In this document: positions 7,632 to 14,991 of the stretch, one piece after another
How positions within the stretch are numbered: position 1 is the stretch's first letter
How the letters are laid out: the number at the start of each line of letters is the position of its first letter
Assembly: GCA_002314435.1 (NCBI GenBank)
Contig: DCFV01000172.1
Coordinates: 18,156 to 41,166, forward strand
Direction of reading: 5' to 3'
Length of the DNA: 23,011 nucleotides
From: Acidobacteriaceae bacterium UBA1795
GTDB lineage: Bacteria; Acidobacteriota; Terriglobia; Terriglobales; Acidobacteriaceae
Made by a program: the position numbers and the translations under genes
Notes under the pieces: generated by a model
The model's database searches: none
What the model was told of the DNA's origin: nothing
What the model saw: only the letters and a program-made list of their open reading frames with translations

Positions 7632-8300
7632 CTACTCCGCGTGAAACACCACATCGAACAGCAGCAGGCTGACAGTGGTGAAGATAATGTCGTAGCCCAA
7701 CAGCAGCTTGATCCAGAGCGTGGGGTCGCTCTCACCAGTCAGGATTGAGGTGGTGGCGACGACCATGGCCAGCAGCGCCGGCAGAAAGATGGGGAACAGG
7801 ATCAGCGGCAGCAGCAGTTCGCGGTTGCGGCTGCGGATAGCGAGCGCCGCGAAGAACGTGCCGTTGGCGACCAGTGCCCAGGTGCCCAGCGGCAGCACCA
7901 GAGCAAGCTGCCACGCCTGTCCCTGAACATTCAGGTTGTACATGACCCAGAAGACCGGCGCGAGGGCCACCTGCACGATGGTGACGAAAAGGAAGTTGGC
8001 AATGACCTTGGCCAGGAACAGCTCGGCGCCCGGCGTGGGAGCCATGCGCTGCGCGTCCAGTACCTGGTGGCGAATCTCGCGGGCCCAAGCCTGGTTGAGC
8101 GCGCTCACCGAGGCGAACATGGTGGCCACGCAAAGCACGCCGCCCACGATCTGCTGCGCGAAGGGGCCGCGCGGATCGAAGGCCATGGAGAACAGCACAA
8201 CAACCAGCAGCGCGAAGAAGAGCATCGAGTTGATAGCGTCTTTCGATCGCCATTCGATGCGCAGGTCCTTGATGAGGTGAGTCCAGAGAGCGCTGGTCAT
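7632..8300 (-). CDS. ccmB: Haem exporter permease CcmB
   Basis: The 222-aa membrane protein begins with a short cytoplasmic segment (LIKDLRIEWRSKDAINSMLFFALLVVV), followed by about six transmembrane helices. LNQAWAREIRHQVLDAQRMAP and LLLPLILFPIFLPALLA are typical of CcmB. It forms the membrane part of the CcmAB ABC complex that powers release of holo-CcmE from CcmC. GGAGG lies 10 nt before the ATG. The start overlaps the ebsC stop by 4 nt (ATGA at 8297-8300), which suggests translational coupling. Confidence 0.93.
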   Translation of the reverse strand: MTSALWTHLIKDLRIEWRSKDAINSMLFFALLVVVLFSMAFDPRGPFAQQIVGGVLCVATMFASVSALNQAWAREIRHQVLDAQRMAPTPGAELFLAKVIANFLFVTIVQVALAPVFWVMYNLNVQGQAWQLALVLPLGTWALVANGTFFAALAIRSRNRELLLPLILFPIFLPALLAMVVATTSILTGESDPTLWIKLLLGYDIIFTTVSLLLFDVVFHAE

Positions 8301-8791
8301 TGCTTGTTTCCCTCCGGATACACGTCCTTGGTCAGGTCGGCTGTGGTGGCTTCGGCGGCGCGCAGGTAATCGTCCGGACTCAGAATGAGCTGCGTGCCGC
8401 GAGCTCCGGCCGAAACGCTGATCTTGTCGAAAAGGATCACGGTTTCGTCGACAAAGACGGGGTACGCTTTCTTCGCGCCGAAGACTGTGACTCCGCCGCG
8501 GATGTAGCCGGTCAGCGGCTGCACTTCCTTGAGCGGAACCATCTCGGCCTTACGCAGGCCGGCGGCACGGGCGAGTTTCTTGAAGTCGAGCTCAGCATCG
8601 CCGGGGATGACGGCGAAGACATACTCATGGGGTCCGCCTGTGGTCAGCAGCGTCTTGAAGACCTGCTCGGGTGGCATGCCCACTTTCTTGGCGACGGTGA
8701 TAGCCGACAGATCTTCTGGATCGACTTTGTACTCGCGCAGCTCGAAGGCGATGCCGAGGTTCTCCAGGAAACGCGCGCCGTTGGTCTTCAT
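8297..8791 (-). CDS. ybaK: YbaK/EbsC-type aminoacyl-tRNA deacylase
   Basis: The 164-aa protein belongs to the YbaK/EbsC family of trans-editing enzymes that hydrolyse mischarged Cys-tRNA(Pro). Visible family features are EQVFKTLL with Lys46 at the position of the catalytic lysine of YbaK, FAVIPGDAELDFKKLARAAG, and GYIRGGVTVFGAKKAYPVFVDE. It acts in the cytoplasm. It lies between ccmA and ccmB and overlaps both by 4 nt, so all three should be translated from one mRNA. A tRNA-editing gene inside a cytochrome maturation operon is unexpected; any functional link through cysteine metabolism is speculation. Confidence 0.9.
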   Translation of the reverse strand: MKTNGARFLENLGIAFELREYKVDPEDLSAITVAKKVGMPPEQVFKTLLTTGGPHEYVFAVIPGDAELDFKKLARAAGLRKAEMVPLKEVQPLTGYIRGGVTVFGAKKAYPVFVDETVILFDKISVSAGARGTQLILSPDDYLRAAEATTADLTKDVYPEGNKQ

Positions 8792-9471
8792 AGCGTGGGG
8801 TTCCCGGGTTCAAATAAGGCCACGCGCCCAGCCTTCAGGCGCAGCACCCAGTCAGCAATAGGCGCTGCCAGCTCGCGCTGGTGGGTGGTGAGCACGATGG
8901 TGCGGGTGCCGTGGCGAAAGCCCGCGAGCAACTCGACCATCTGGCTCGCGCTTTCGATGTCCATGTTGGAGAAAGGCTCGTCGAGCAGCAGCAGTTCGGG
9001 GACAGACATCAGTACGCGGGCCAGCGAGGTGCGCTGGCGCATGCCCTGCGAATACTGGCCGAGCATGCGCGGCAGATTCGGGTCGAGGCCCACCTGGCGC
9101 AGCACTTCCTCCGGCGAGAGGCATTTGCGGTCCGGATAGAGGCTGGCAAAGTAGCGCAGGTTTTCCTGGGCAGTCAGCTCGTCGTAGAGCATCGGTGCGT
9201 GGCTCATGTAGCCGATGCGGTCGCGGGCCTCGTGGGGTTCCAGTCCGCCAAAGACCTTGACCGAGCCGTGCGTTGGGCGCAGGAGGCCGGCCAGAATGCG
9301 CAAAAGAGTGGACTTACCGGCGCCGTTCTCCCCCAGCAGCACATAGCAGCGGCCGGGTTCGAGGTCAACGGAAACCTGGCGCAGCGCTGCGAAGGAGCCG
9401 AAGAGCTTGGAGACCTGGTCGACGCGGGCGCAGAGGGTGGAAGGTGCGGCCTGCTGGGCGGTCGCGGGCAT
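8788..9471 (-). CDS. ccmA: Haem exporter ATP-binding protein CcmA
   Basis: The 227-aa ABC ATPase has Walker A LGENGAGKST (about residues 46-55), the signature SQGMRQR (141-147), Walker B LLLLDEP (160-166), and a switch His in TTHQ. VDQVSKLFGSFAALRQVSVDLEPG is typical of CcmA. With CcmB it uses ATP to free haem-loaded CcmE. The ATG at 9471 is 4 nt beyond the ccmE stop and gives near-normal length. The Shine-Dalgarno sequence is poor, so coupling to ccmE translation is likely. The open frame continues upstream to 9609 inside ccmE, but that part is a shadow. Confidence 0.92.
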   Translation of the reverse strand: MPATAQQAAPSTLCARVDQVSKLFGSFAALRQVSVDLEPGRCYVLLGENGAGKSTLLRILAGLLRPTHGSVKVFGGLEPHEARDRIGYMSHAPMLYDELTAQENLRYFASLYPDRKCLSPEEVLRQVGLDPNLPRMLGQYSQGMRQRTSLARVLMSVPELLLLDEPFSNMDIESASQMVELLAGFRHGTRTIVLTTHQRELAAPIADWVLRLKAGRVALFEPGNPTL

Positions 9472-9475
9472 GGGG

Positions 9476-9982
9476 CTAGTTGCCGACAGCCGGGTTGGCC
9501 GGAGCTGCAGCCGAAGCCGATGCGGGCCGGGTATTGGCGGGGGCAGCCGTGGGCTGTCCCTGGCCTGGCGCGTATTTGCTGGCGCACTTGGCCTGCAGGC
9601 CGGTGGCATGGAAGACGCCGTCGCGGCCGTACGTGCCGAGGGCCAGCGCCTGGGCGTCGTCCTTGAACGTGTCCGGCGGCGGCTCGGAACCCTTGTACGT
9701 CACGCGCAGGGTGCGGCCCGTGCCGGCCTTGGGCGAGTGGCTCTCGAACTCATTCAAAACAAAGGAGACATTGGTGCCGCTCTGCTCAATCGAGCCCGGC
9801 TTCACAAAACCCTCCACGCGCAGGTTGGCCTTGTAGGCCTTGTCGCCCATGCCGCCGAGCTCTGCGATAGTGACGTAGTAGCTCTTGCTGGAGCCATAGC
9901 CGGAAAAGGCGAGCCACCCGATGGTGCCCACGATCACGGCGATCGCGATGCCAATGCGCACGGAATTGGAAGACTTTTTCAT
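9476..9982 (-). CDS. ccmE: Cytochrome c maturation haem chaperone CcmE, Cys-type
   Basis: The 168-aa protein has one N-terminal transmembrane anchor (about residues 8-27) and a periplasmic OB-fold domain. Family blocks include ANLRVEGFVKPGSI, VSFVLNEF, LRVTYKGSEPPPDTFKDDAQALALG, and the final FHATGLQAKCASKY. In most CcmE proteins the haem-attaching residue is His in an HxxxY motif; here it is Cys133, with Tyr137 (CxxxY). The same change is known from Desulfovibrio and other bacteria or archaea with reduced Ccm systems. A Pro/Ala-rich flexible tail follows. The ATG at 9982 has GAGGTGAG upstream. It is the first gene of the cluster, preceded by a likely promoter and a CRP-like site. Confidence 0.93.
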   Translation of the reverse strand: MKKSSNSVRIGIAIAVIVGTIGWLAFSGYGSSKSYYVTIAELGGMGDKAYKANLRVEGFVKPGSIEQSGTNVSFVLNEFESHSPKAGTGRTLRVTYKGSEPPPDTFKDDAQALALGTYGRDGVFHATGLQAKCASKYAPGQGQPTAAPANTRPASASAAAPANPAVGN

Positions 9983-10000
9983 ACGTAAAACTCACCTCTA

Positions 10001-10029
10001 ACGATACGAGCGGAGCAAGGCCGGGTCAA
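10001..10029 (-). promoter_or_regulatory. Putative sigma70-type promoter of the ccm operon
   Basis: On the minus strand TTGACC (10024-10029) is separated by exactly 17 bp from TATCGT (10001-10006). This gives 5 of 6 and 4 of 6 matches to the -35 and -10 consensus. The predicted start of transcription is near 9994. The resulting leader would be only about 12 nt and would clip the Shine-Dalgarno sequence, which counts against it or implies a slightly earlier start. Confidence 0.45.
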
Positions 10030-10046
10030 CCTTCGTGAACAACAAG

Positions 10047-10062
10047 CGTGATTTGAATCACA
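10047..10062. promoter_or_regulatory. CRP/FNR-family-like binding site upstream of ccmE
   Basis: CGTGATTTGAATCACA fits the TGTGA-N6-TCACA pattern of CRP-family regulators in 9 of 10 defined positions, with symmetric GTGATT/AATCAC arms. Its centre is about 60 bp upstream of the start predicted from the adjacent promoter, near the class I activator position. Which family member binds is unknown. Confidence 0.5.
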
Positions 10063-10065
10063 TTT

Positions 10066-10106
10066 CCGGGCGGTCGAACCGGACCAGTTTCAGGTCGGCC
10101 GCCCGG
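10066..10106 (-). terminator. GC-rich hairpin after the M28 peptidase gene, possible terminator
   Basis: 10066-10077 and 10095-10106 form a 12-bp stem (one G-U pair, CCGGGCGG core) with a 17-nt loop. It begins 6 nt beyond the peptidase stop on the minus strand. No T-tract follows, so intrinsic termination would be weak. Confidence 0.35.
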
Positions 10107-10111
10107 GCGAT

Positions 10112-12241
10112 TCAGTGCGCCAATTCTAGGGTTTGCGCGGCGCGGTTGAGAGCCTCGGCAAGGACAACGAGTTGCTGTGCGGCGCGAGCGGTGTCCTTGG
10201 CATCGAGAGCTTCATTTACGCCAGGAATGACCACGGCAGCGTAGCCGGTGTACTCGCCGGGCGCGTAGATGGTGTGCTTGTACCAGGGACGGTTGGGTAG
10301 GCCGGCCGGTGCCAACAGGTCGGTTTCAGCGGCTCGGAGAGTGCGATTCAACTGAGCCGGGTTGCCGGAGGAAGCCAGCTGAGCGGCATGAGCCTTGGCT
10401 GCAGCGGCGGCGAACCGCGCCGCGGCGGTATCGGCCGGGCCAAAGTCGAGCGCCAGGCCATCGTCCGTGGCTTTGCGCCGGGCGGCGGAGATGTAGGAGG
10501 TAATCTCGCGGGCGTAGGCCGGGTAGTCGTAGGGAAGAACATCGGCGTCGGCCATGCGCAGCGCCTCAGTGCCGAAGACCCGCGCCATCTGTTGCAGATA
10601 GAGGAAGTGCGGATCTGCGTTCTGGGTAAACCATGCGTAGTTGTCAAAGACCGAGTGGTAGACGCCATAGGGGCCGTCGGAGCCGACGTCCGTGGATGGC
10701 ACGCCGACGTGTTGCAGGAAGGGCGTGAAGTCCGATCCGGAGCCGAGATCGTTCACGCGGGCGTCGCTGCCGGATTGTACGGGTGCGTTGGAAGCGCGGT
10801 GGTCCTCTGCGCCGGGCTTGCCGCGGTTATGCATCCATTCCGCATAGACAGTGCCGCCGTTGGGGTTGGGCACGGCCTGGGCCACCTCACGGATGAACTG
10901 CTTGAGCGAGGGCACGGCGGAGGCAGTGAACTCGGGTCCGGAAACGGCCACGTCCATATTGAAGTAGGCCACCGCATGGTCCAGGGCCTGGACGTGCTGC
11001 TCCACCCACTCGGTAGAGCCAATGAGGCCTTCTTCTTCGGCATCCCAACTGCAGAAGAGGATGGTGCGCTTGGGCTTCCAACCTTGCTTGAGCAGGGCGC
11101 CGATGCCGTGCACGGCTTCGAGCATTGCGGCGGTGCCGCTATTGGGGTCTACGGCGCCGTAGACCCATGCGTCGCGATGGTTGCCGTTGACGACCCACTC
11201 GTCCGGGTACTCGGTTCCCTTGATCTTGCCGATCACGTCCCAGATCGTCCGGCGCTGGTAGTCCTGCTCAGAGACCAGATGCACGCGCACGCCGCTGCCG
11301 CCAATGTGATAGCGAAAGGGCAGCGCGCCCTGCCAACCCTGTGGCACGCCCGCTCCCTTGAGCGCCTGCAGGATGGGCGCGGCATCGTGGTAGCTGATGG
11401 GGATGGAGATGATGTGCGGCTGGTTGCCCTCGGGGCTGATGCGAGCCGAGTCAGGCAGGTCCGTGGTCGAAGCCACGCCGGGCGTCTCCGGGTCGCCGGG
11501 ATACTTGAAGAGGTATTGCACAGAGCCGCGCTGCACGCCCGTCTCCGGTCGCCAGGGACCCTGCGGATAGGCGTCGCCTTTGAAGTAGCCGTCGTCCTGG
11601 GGATCGGAGTAGATGAGCACGCCTGCGGCGCCGCGCTGCTCGGCAAGATACACCTTCACGCCGCGGAAGTTGCCGCCGTAACGAACGATGACGATCTTGC
11701 CGTGCAGGTCGATGTGTTGCGCGTCGAGCTGCTTGAAGTCTTCGAGACGGCCGAAGTTGGCGTAAACCACATCGCCGGTCACATCGCCGGAGCCGGAGGA
11801 GCCATTGAACGGCATCACCACGCGGGGATCGTCCTGGAAGGGGTCGCCCTCAGCGTGCTCGCGGGTAGGACCGGTCATCAGGGGTTTGCCGGCGGCGTCG
11901 AAGGCCTCTACGCGGACGACCTTGGGCTGGTTGAGCAGCACGCGATAAGGCACGATTTCGGTTTCGAGGCCAGCGTCACGGAACTTCTGCGCCACGTATT
12001 CGGCGGTCTTGCGATCCTCCGGCGTGGCGGCCAGATGCGGCTCAGCGGTCAGCATCTTGAGGGCTTCGCCGGCGAGCTTCGCGTCCGGCACGGCGAGGAA
12101 CTTCTTCTCTACAGCGGCCTGCGGCGCGAAGTCGCGGTAGCCAAAGACCGGAGGCGCAGCCTGCGCGGCGGCTGAGGAAGGAAGGGAAACAGCAGTCGAG
12201 ACAAGAAGCAGAAACACAGCTGGCGACGGGAGAAGGAACAT
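10112..12241 (-). CDS. Exported M28-family metallopeptidase, glutamate carboxypeptidase II/PSMA-like
   Basis: The 709-aa protein starts with a Sec signal peptide (hydrophobic FLLLVSTAVSL, AAAQA-type cleavage near residue 28), so it acts outside the cytoplasm. It has the three-part layout of the M28B (GCPII/PSMA) group: a protease domain interrupted by a PA domain (about 150-310, with IVIVRYGGNFRGVK), and a C-terminal helical dimerisation-like domain. The two-zinc site is complete: His355 (NGNHRDAW), Asp365 (GAVDPNSG), Glu402/Glu403 (SWDAEEEG), Asp430 (YFNMDVA) and His529 (YHSVFDN). It should be an active exopeptidase; the substrate is unknown. The ATG at 12241 follows AGAGG by 8 nt; an in-frame TTG at 12247 is less likely. 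It is divergent from the MFS gene. Confidence 0.92.
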   Translation of the reverse strand: MFLLPSPAVFLLLVSTAVSLPSSAAAQAAPPVFGYRDFAPQAAVEKKFLAVPDAKLAGEALKMLTAEPHLAATPEDRKTAEYVAQKFRDAGLETEIVPYRVLLNQPKVVRVEAFDAAGKPLMTGPTREHAEGDPFQDDPRVVMPFNGSSGSGDVTGDVVYANFGRLEDFKQLDAQHIDLHGKIVIVRYGGNFRGVKVYLAEQRGAAGVLIYSDPQDDGYFKGDAYPQGPWRPETGVQRGSVQYLFKYPGDPETPGVASTTDLPDSARISPEGNQPHIISIPISYHDAAPILQALKGAGVPQGWQGALPFRYHIGGSGVRVHLVSEQDYQRRTIWDVIGKIKGTEYPDEWVVNGNHRDAWVYGAVDPNSGTAAMLEAVHGIGALLKQGWKPKRTILFCSWDAEEEGLIGSTEWVEQHVQALDHAVAYFNMDVAVSGPEFTASAVPSLKQFIREVAQAVPNPNGGTVYAEWMHNRGKPGAEDHRASNAPVQSGSDARVNDLGSGSDFTPFLQHVGVPSTDVGSDGPYGVYHSVFDNYAWFTQNADPHFLYLQQMARVFGTEALRMADADVLPYDYPAYAREITSYISAARRKATDDGLALDFGPADTAAARFAAAAAKAHAAQLASSGNPAQLNRTLRAAETDLLAPAGLPNRPWYKHTIYAPGEYTGYAAVVIPGVNEALDAKDTARAAQQLVVLAEALNRAAQTLELAH

Positions 12242-12375
12242 GAACAAAGCCTCTTGGTTGAAGCGTGTGCAGTGCAGCTGGATTGGGAAAGGCGGGCAGG
12301 AACCGACCGCTGCGATTGACCTCAGCTTACACTAAGGGCTTGGGCGGCTCCCTGGGGGCGCGCGGAGGGAGCAGG

Positions 12376-13695
12376 GTGGGCGTGGACGAGCAACCGGACG
12401 ATACGCTGCATGCCGTGGCGATTGAGGGAGGCACGGCAGAACAGGCGCTCGCCGCGGCCGAGCCCGAACGCTGGCCGCAGGCCGTGCGCGCGCTGCGCAA
12501 CGCCAACTTCCGCTTGTTCTGGGGCGGCAACTTTCTCTCGAACATCGGCACGTGGATGCAGAACGTGGCGCAGGGCTGGTTGATTCTGCTGCTGACGAAC
12601 TCCGCATTCTGGTTGGGCGTAGTGAGCTTCGCTGGTTCGATCCCATTCCTGATCTTCACGCTGTTCGGCGGTGTAGTTGCCGACCGGGCGAACAAGCGCC
12701 GCCTGCTGCTGGTCACGCAAAGTACCATGATGATCCTCGCCTTTCTGCTGGCGGCGCTGGCCTTTTTCAAGGGGCACGACGGGCGGCCGCTGATCACGGT
12801 TTGGGAGGTGGCGGCGATCTCGTTATTGAACGGCGTTGCCATGTCGATGAACGCGCCCAGCTATCAGGCGCTGGTGCCGCGCTTGGTCAAGCGCGAAGAC
12901 CTGACAAACGCCATCGCACTCAACTCCGCACAGTTCAATATGTCGCGCATTGTGGGGCCCACGCTGGGCGGCTACGCCATGGCTGCGGTGGGCGTAGCAG
13001 GCAATTTTTTTCTCAACGGGCTCAGCTTTCTGGCGGTGCTTTGGGCCTTGGTGCACATCAAGTTTCCGGTGGAAAAGGCTCCACGGCGCGAGAGCATGTG
13101 GGCGAGCCTCCGCGGCGGCTTCGCCTATCTGCGCGGCGAGCGGCAGATGCTGGTGTTGGTTTGGATGACGGCGGCCTTCAGCCTGTTGGGGTTTCCGTTT
13201 CTCAGCTTCATTCCCTACTTCGCCAAGATGCAGTTACATGCAGGCGAGAGCGGGCTGGGCTGGCTGTTGGCGTGCTCCGGGCTGGGCGCAGTGCTGGCGG
13301 CCATGACGATCGCGGTGATCGGTGTGATTCGTCATCGCGGCGCCCTGGTGACGGTCTTCGGACTCGGCTTCTTTGCCGCCATCATTGCTTTCTGTTTTTC
13401 GCACAGCCTGGCGTTGTCGGAAGTACTGGCGTTCTTCGAGGGCTTCTGCGGAATCGTGATGGTCTCCTGCTTTAATGTGTCGTTCCAGCATCTGGCGTCG
13501 GACGAGATGCGGGGACGCGTGCTGAGCATCTACACGACGAGCTTTCTGGGGCTGCCGCCGCTAGGTGCTCTGCTGGCTGGCGAACTCTCGCGTCACGTGG
13601 ATACGGGCCATGCACTGGCTGCGATGGCCAGCGTGGCGGCGCTGTTGTTTGCGAGCTTTTTTGTGTTTTCGCCCGCGCTGCGCTCGCTGGACTGA
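12376..13695 (+). CDS. MFS transporter, EntS-like exporter group
   Basis: About 439 aa with 12 predicted transmembrane helices after a polar N-terminus of about 40 residues. ALRNANFRLFWGGNFLSNIGTWMQNVAQGWL is the hallmark start of the MFS_3 (enterobactin exporter EntS-like) group, and VADRANKRRLLL is the helix 2-3 loop motif. These proteins are mostly proton-driven exporters; the substrate cannot be read here. The GTG at 12376 is preferred because GGAGG (12364-12368) lies 7 nt upstream; a second GTG follows at 12382. The open frame extends to 12265 but without homology. No siderophore genes are nearby, so a role in siderophore export is not supported by context. Confidence 0.88.
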   Translation: MGVDEQPDDTLHAVAIEGGTAEQALAAAEPERWPQAVRALRNANFRLFWGGNFLSNIGTWMQNVAQGWLILLLTNSAFWLGVVSFAGSIPFLIFTLFGGVVADRANKRRLLLVTQSTMMILAFLLAALAFFKGHDGRPLITVWEVAAISLLNGVAMSMNAPSYQALVPRLVKREDLTNAIALNSAQFNMSRIVGPTLGGYAMAAVGVAGNFFLNGLSFLAVLWALVHIKFPVEKAPRRESMWASLRGGFAYLRGERQMLVLVWMTAAFSLLGFPFLSFIPYFAKMQLHAGESGLGWLLACSGLGAVLAAMTIAVIGVIRHRGALVTVFGLGFFAAIIAFCFSHSLALSEVLAFFEGFCGIVMVSCFNVSFQHLASDEMRGRVLSIYTTSFLGLPPLGALLAGELSRHVDTGHALAAMASVAALLFASFFVFSPALRSLD

Positions 13696-13717
13696 CGCAG
13701 CGCGCGGGCGTGGTAGT

Positions 13718-14125
13718 CTACGCGACTGGCTGGGCGCAGTGGGCGCAGCGGCGGGCCGCGACGGGAATGTCGCTGAGGCACTCGGGGCAGGCCTTGGTGG
13801 CTGGTGCGGCAGGGGCCTCTTCGGGTTTCTTCAGGCGAGCCAGAAGGGCATTGGTGGGCAGCACGATGGCGAAGTAGACCACGGCGGCTACGATGAGGAA
13901 CGAGACCACGGCGTTGAAGAAGTTGCCCACCTTGATGGCGCCGCCGCCCACGTTCAGAATCACGCTACTGAAGTCCGGCTTGCCAACAGTGGCCGCAATG
14001 AGTGGGTTGAGCACGTCGCCCACCAGCGAAGCGACGATCGCGTTGAAGGCGGCGCCCAGGATGACGGCGACGGCCAGATCGACAACGTTGCCGCGAAGAA
14101 TAAAGTCACGAAAACCTTTCAGCAT
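13718..14125 (-). CDS. mscL: Large-conductance mechanosensitive channel with C-terminal zinc ribbon
   Basis: The 135-aa inner-membrane protein begins MLKGFRDFILRGNVVDLAVAVILGAAFNAIV, the conserved MscL N-terminal helix and first transmembrane pore helix. The second helix is FFNAVVSFLIVAAVVYFAIVL. MscL opens under membrane tension to release solutes during osmotic downshock. After an Ala/Pro linker the tail has CPEC and CAHC pairs (CPEC-x11-CAHC), a likely zinc ribbon. Standard MscL ends in a simple helical bundle instead. GGGAGG lies 6 nt before the ATG at 14125. The open frame upstream to 14236 is not part of the family. It converges on the MFS gene with a gap of only 22 bp. Confidence 0.95.
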   Translation of the reverse strand: MLKGFRDFILRGNVVDLAVAVILGAAFNAIVASLVGDVLNPLIAATVGKPDFSSVILNVGGGAIKVGNFFNAVVSFLIVAAVVYFAIVLPTNALLARLKKPEEAPAAPATKACPECLSDIPVAARRCAHCAQPVA

Positions 14126-14274
14126 GGCATTCCTCCCGTATGTAGATTTGGTTGCGCCAGCGGCGCGGCGTGTGTTCAACGCCATGCTACACGGACGATG
14201 AAGCCATGGCACCAAGGAAAACTCGAGTAGACTCATAGCCGTCTTCCCTGCAGTCTGTTTCGATGAGGTGAGAG

Positions 14275-14688
14275 ATGCGGCTGGTTCGTTGGTGCGCGAT
14301 GGCGGTCCTGGCGTTTCTGGGGCTCGGCGCGATAGTGGGCGCGGTCCCTATGATTGCCGGTTCGTTTCTGCCGATGGGAGAGTTTCTGCCGCTCAGCTTG
14401 CTGCGGTACTCGCCCTTCCATTCCTACCTGATTCCCGGTCTGATTCTGCTGGCTGCCAACGGTCTGCTGGCGCTGGCGGTGTTGCGCCTCGTGATTCAAC
14501 GCAAGCCGCACTACGGCGCGTGGACGGCTTTCCAGGGATGCGTCCTGCTGGGCTGGCTGGTCGTGGAGTGCTGGATGCTGCGCCTGGTGATGTGGGCGTA
14601 CTATCTGTACGGCGCAGTGGCTCTGCTGCTCATTGTGACGGGTCTGCTGCTCTGGCGAACCGACGGACCGACGCCAGATCACTCGTAG
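14275..14688 (+). CDS. Small four-helix membrane protein of unknown function
   Basis: I do not recognise this 137-aa protein. It has about four hydrophobic segments (residues 6-28, 50-75, 84-104 and 106-127) and a short polar tail. No catalytic motif or conserved charged cluster is visible. GAGGTGAG immediately precedes the ATG, a strong ribosome binding site, and codon use matches the neighbours, so it is probably real. Its last 10 nt overlap the end of the convergent 98-aa gene. Confidence 0.7.
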   Translation: MRLVRWCAMAVLAFLGLGAIVGAVPMIAGSFLPMGEFLPLSLLRYSPFHSYLIPGLILLAANGLLALAVLRLVIQRKPHYGAWTAFQGCVLLGWLVVECWMLRLVMWAYYLYGAVALLLIVTGLLLWRTDGPTPDHS

Positions 14689-14975
14689 GCCACGAGGAAC
14701 ACGATCATCGACAGGATCATCAGGTCGGCATAGAGCAGCAGCAAAACGCCCGCGTGGTAGAGGCTCCAGCGGCGGTGCAGGCAGCGGGCGGTCTCCGCCA
14801 TGCCCCATGCGCCCGCCAGCAGGCAGAGAAACTGCCAGGGCGAGCCGTGCAGCTTTTCAATATACGGAAAGCCCGCCAGCAGAAGGCTGGCGATGAAGGG
14901 CCCAAGTGCCAGCGCGATGGCACGCGGCAGAGACTTTTGCCGCAGGCGGAACAGGTTGAGGAGTGGCTGCACCAC
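14679..14975 (-). CDS. Small three-helix membrane protein of unknown function
   Basis: This 98-aa frame encodes about three hydrophobic segments (AIALALGPFIASLLLAGF, FLCLLAGAWGMAE and VLLLLYADLMILSMIVFLV). I do not recognise a family. The start is uncertain: GTG at 14975 or 14972, both just after GAGGAG and inside a 9-bp hairpin. It follows mtnA by 16 nt on the same strand and may be translated from the mtnA message. Codon use is GC-ending like the neighbours. It overlaps the facing 137-aa gene by 10 nt. Confidence 0.55.
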   Translation of the reverse strand: MVQPLLNLFRLRQKSLPRAIALALGPFIASLLLAGFPYIEKLHGSPWQFLCLLAGAWGMAETARCLHRRWSLYHAGVLLLLYADLMILSMIVFLVAYE

Positions 14976-14980
14976 TCCTC
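14958..14980 (-). promoter_or_regulatory. Hairpin covering the start site of the 98-aa gene, just after mtnA
   Basis: GAGGAGTGG (14958-14966) and CCACTCCTC (14972-14980) form a perfect 9-bp stem with a 5-nt loop. On the minus strand the first arm, which also reads GAGGAGTGG, contains both the Shine-Dalgarno-like GAGGAG and the candidate GTG start. It could restrict translation initiation or act as a weak mtnA terminator; no T-tract follows. Confidence 0.45.
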
Positions 14981-14991
14981 ACTTTAGCCTG

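Noticed and set aside
10388..12175. 595-aa open frame on the plus strand
   Set aside because: It is fully antisense to the M28 peptidase gene, which has all zinc ligands and a signal peptide. Long antisense frames are expected in GC-rich coding sequence.
12316..12344. TTGACC as a -35 element for the MFS gene
   Set aside because: No acceptable -10 hexamer lies 16-18 bp downstream.
14268..14987. 239-aa plus-strand open frame covering both small membrane protein genes
   Set aside because: It has a hydrophilic, Arg/Gly-rich composition without family features. The alternative frames give coherent membrane proteins and one has a strong Shine-Dalgarno sequence.
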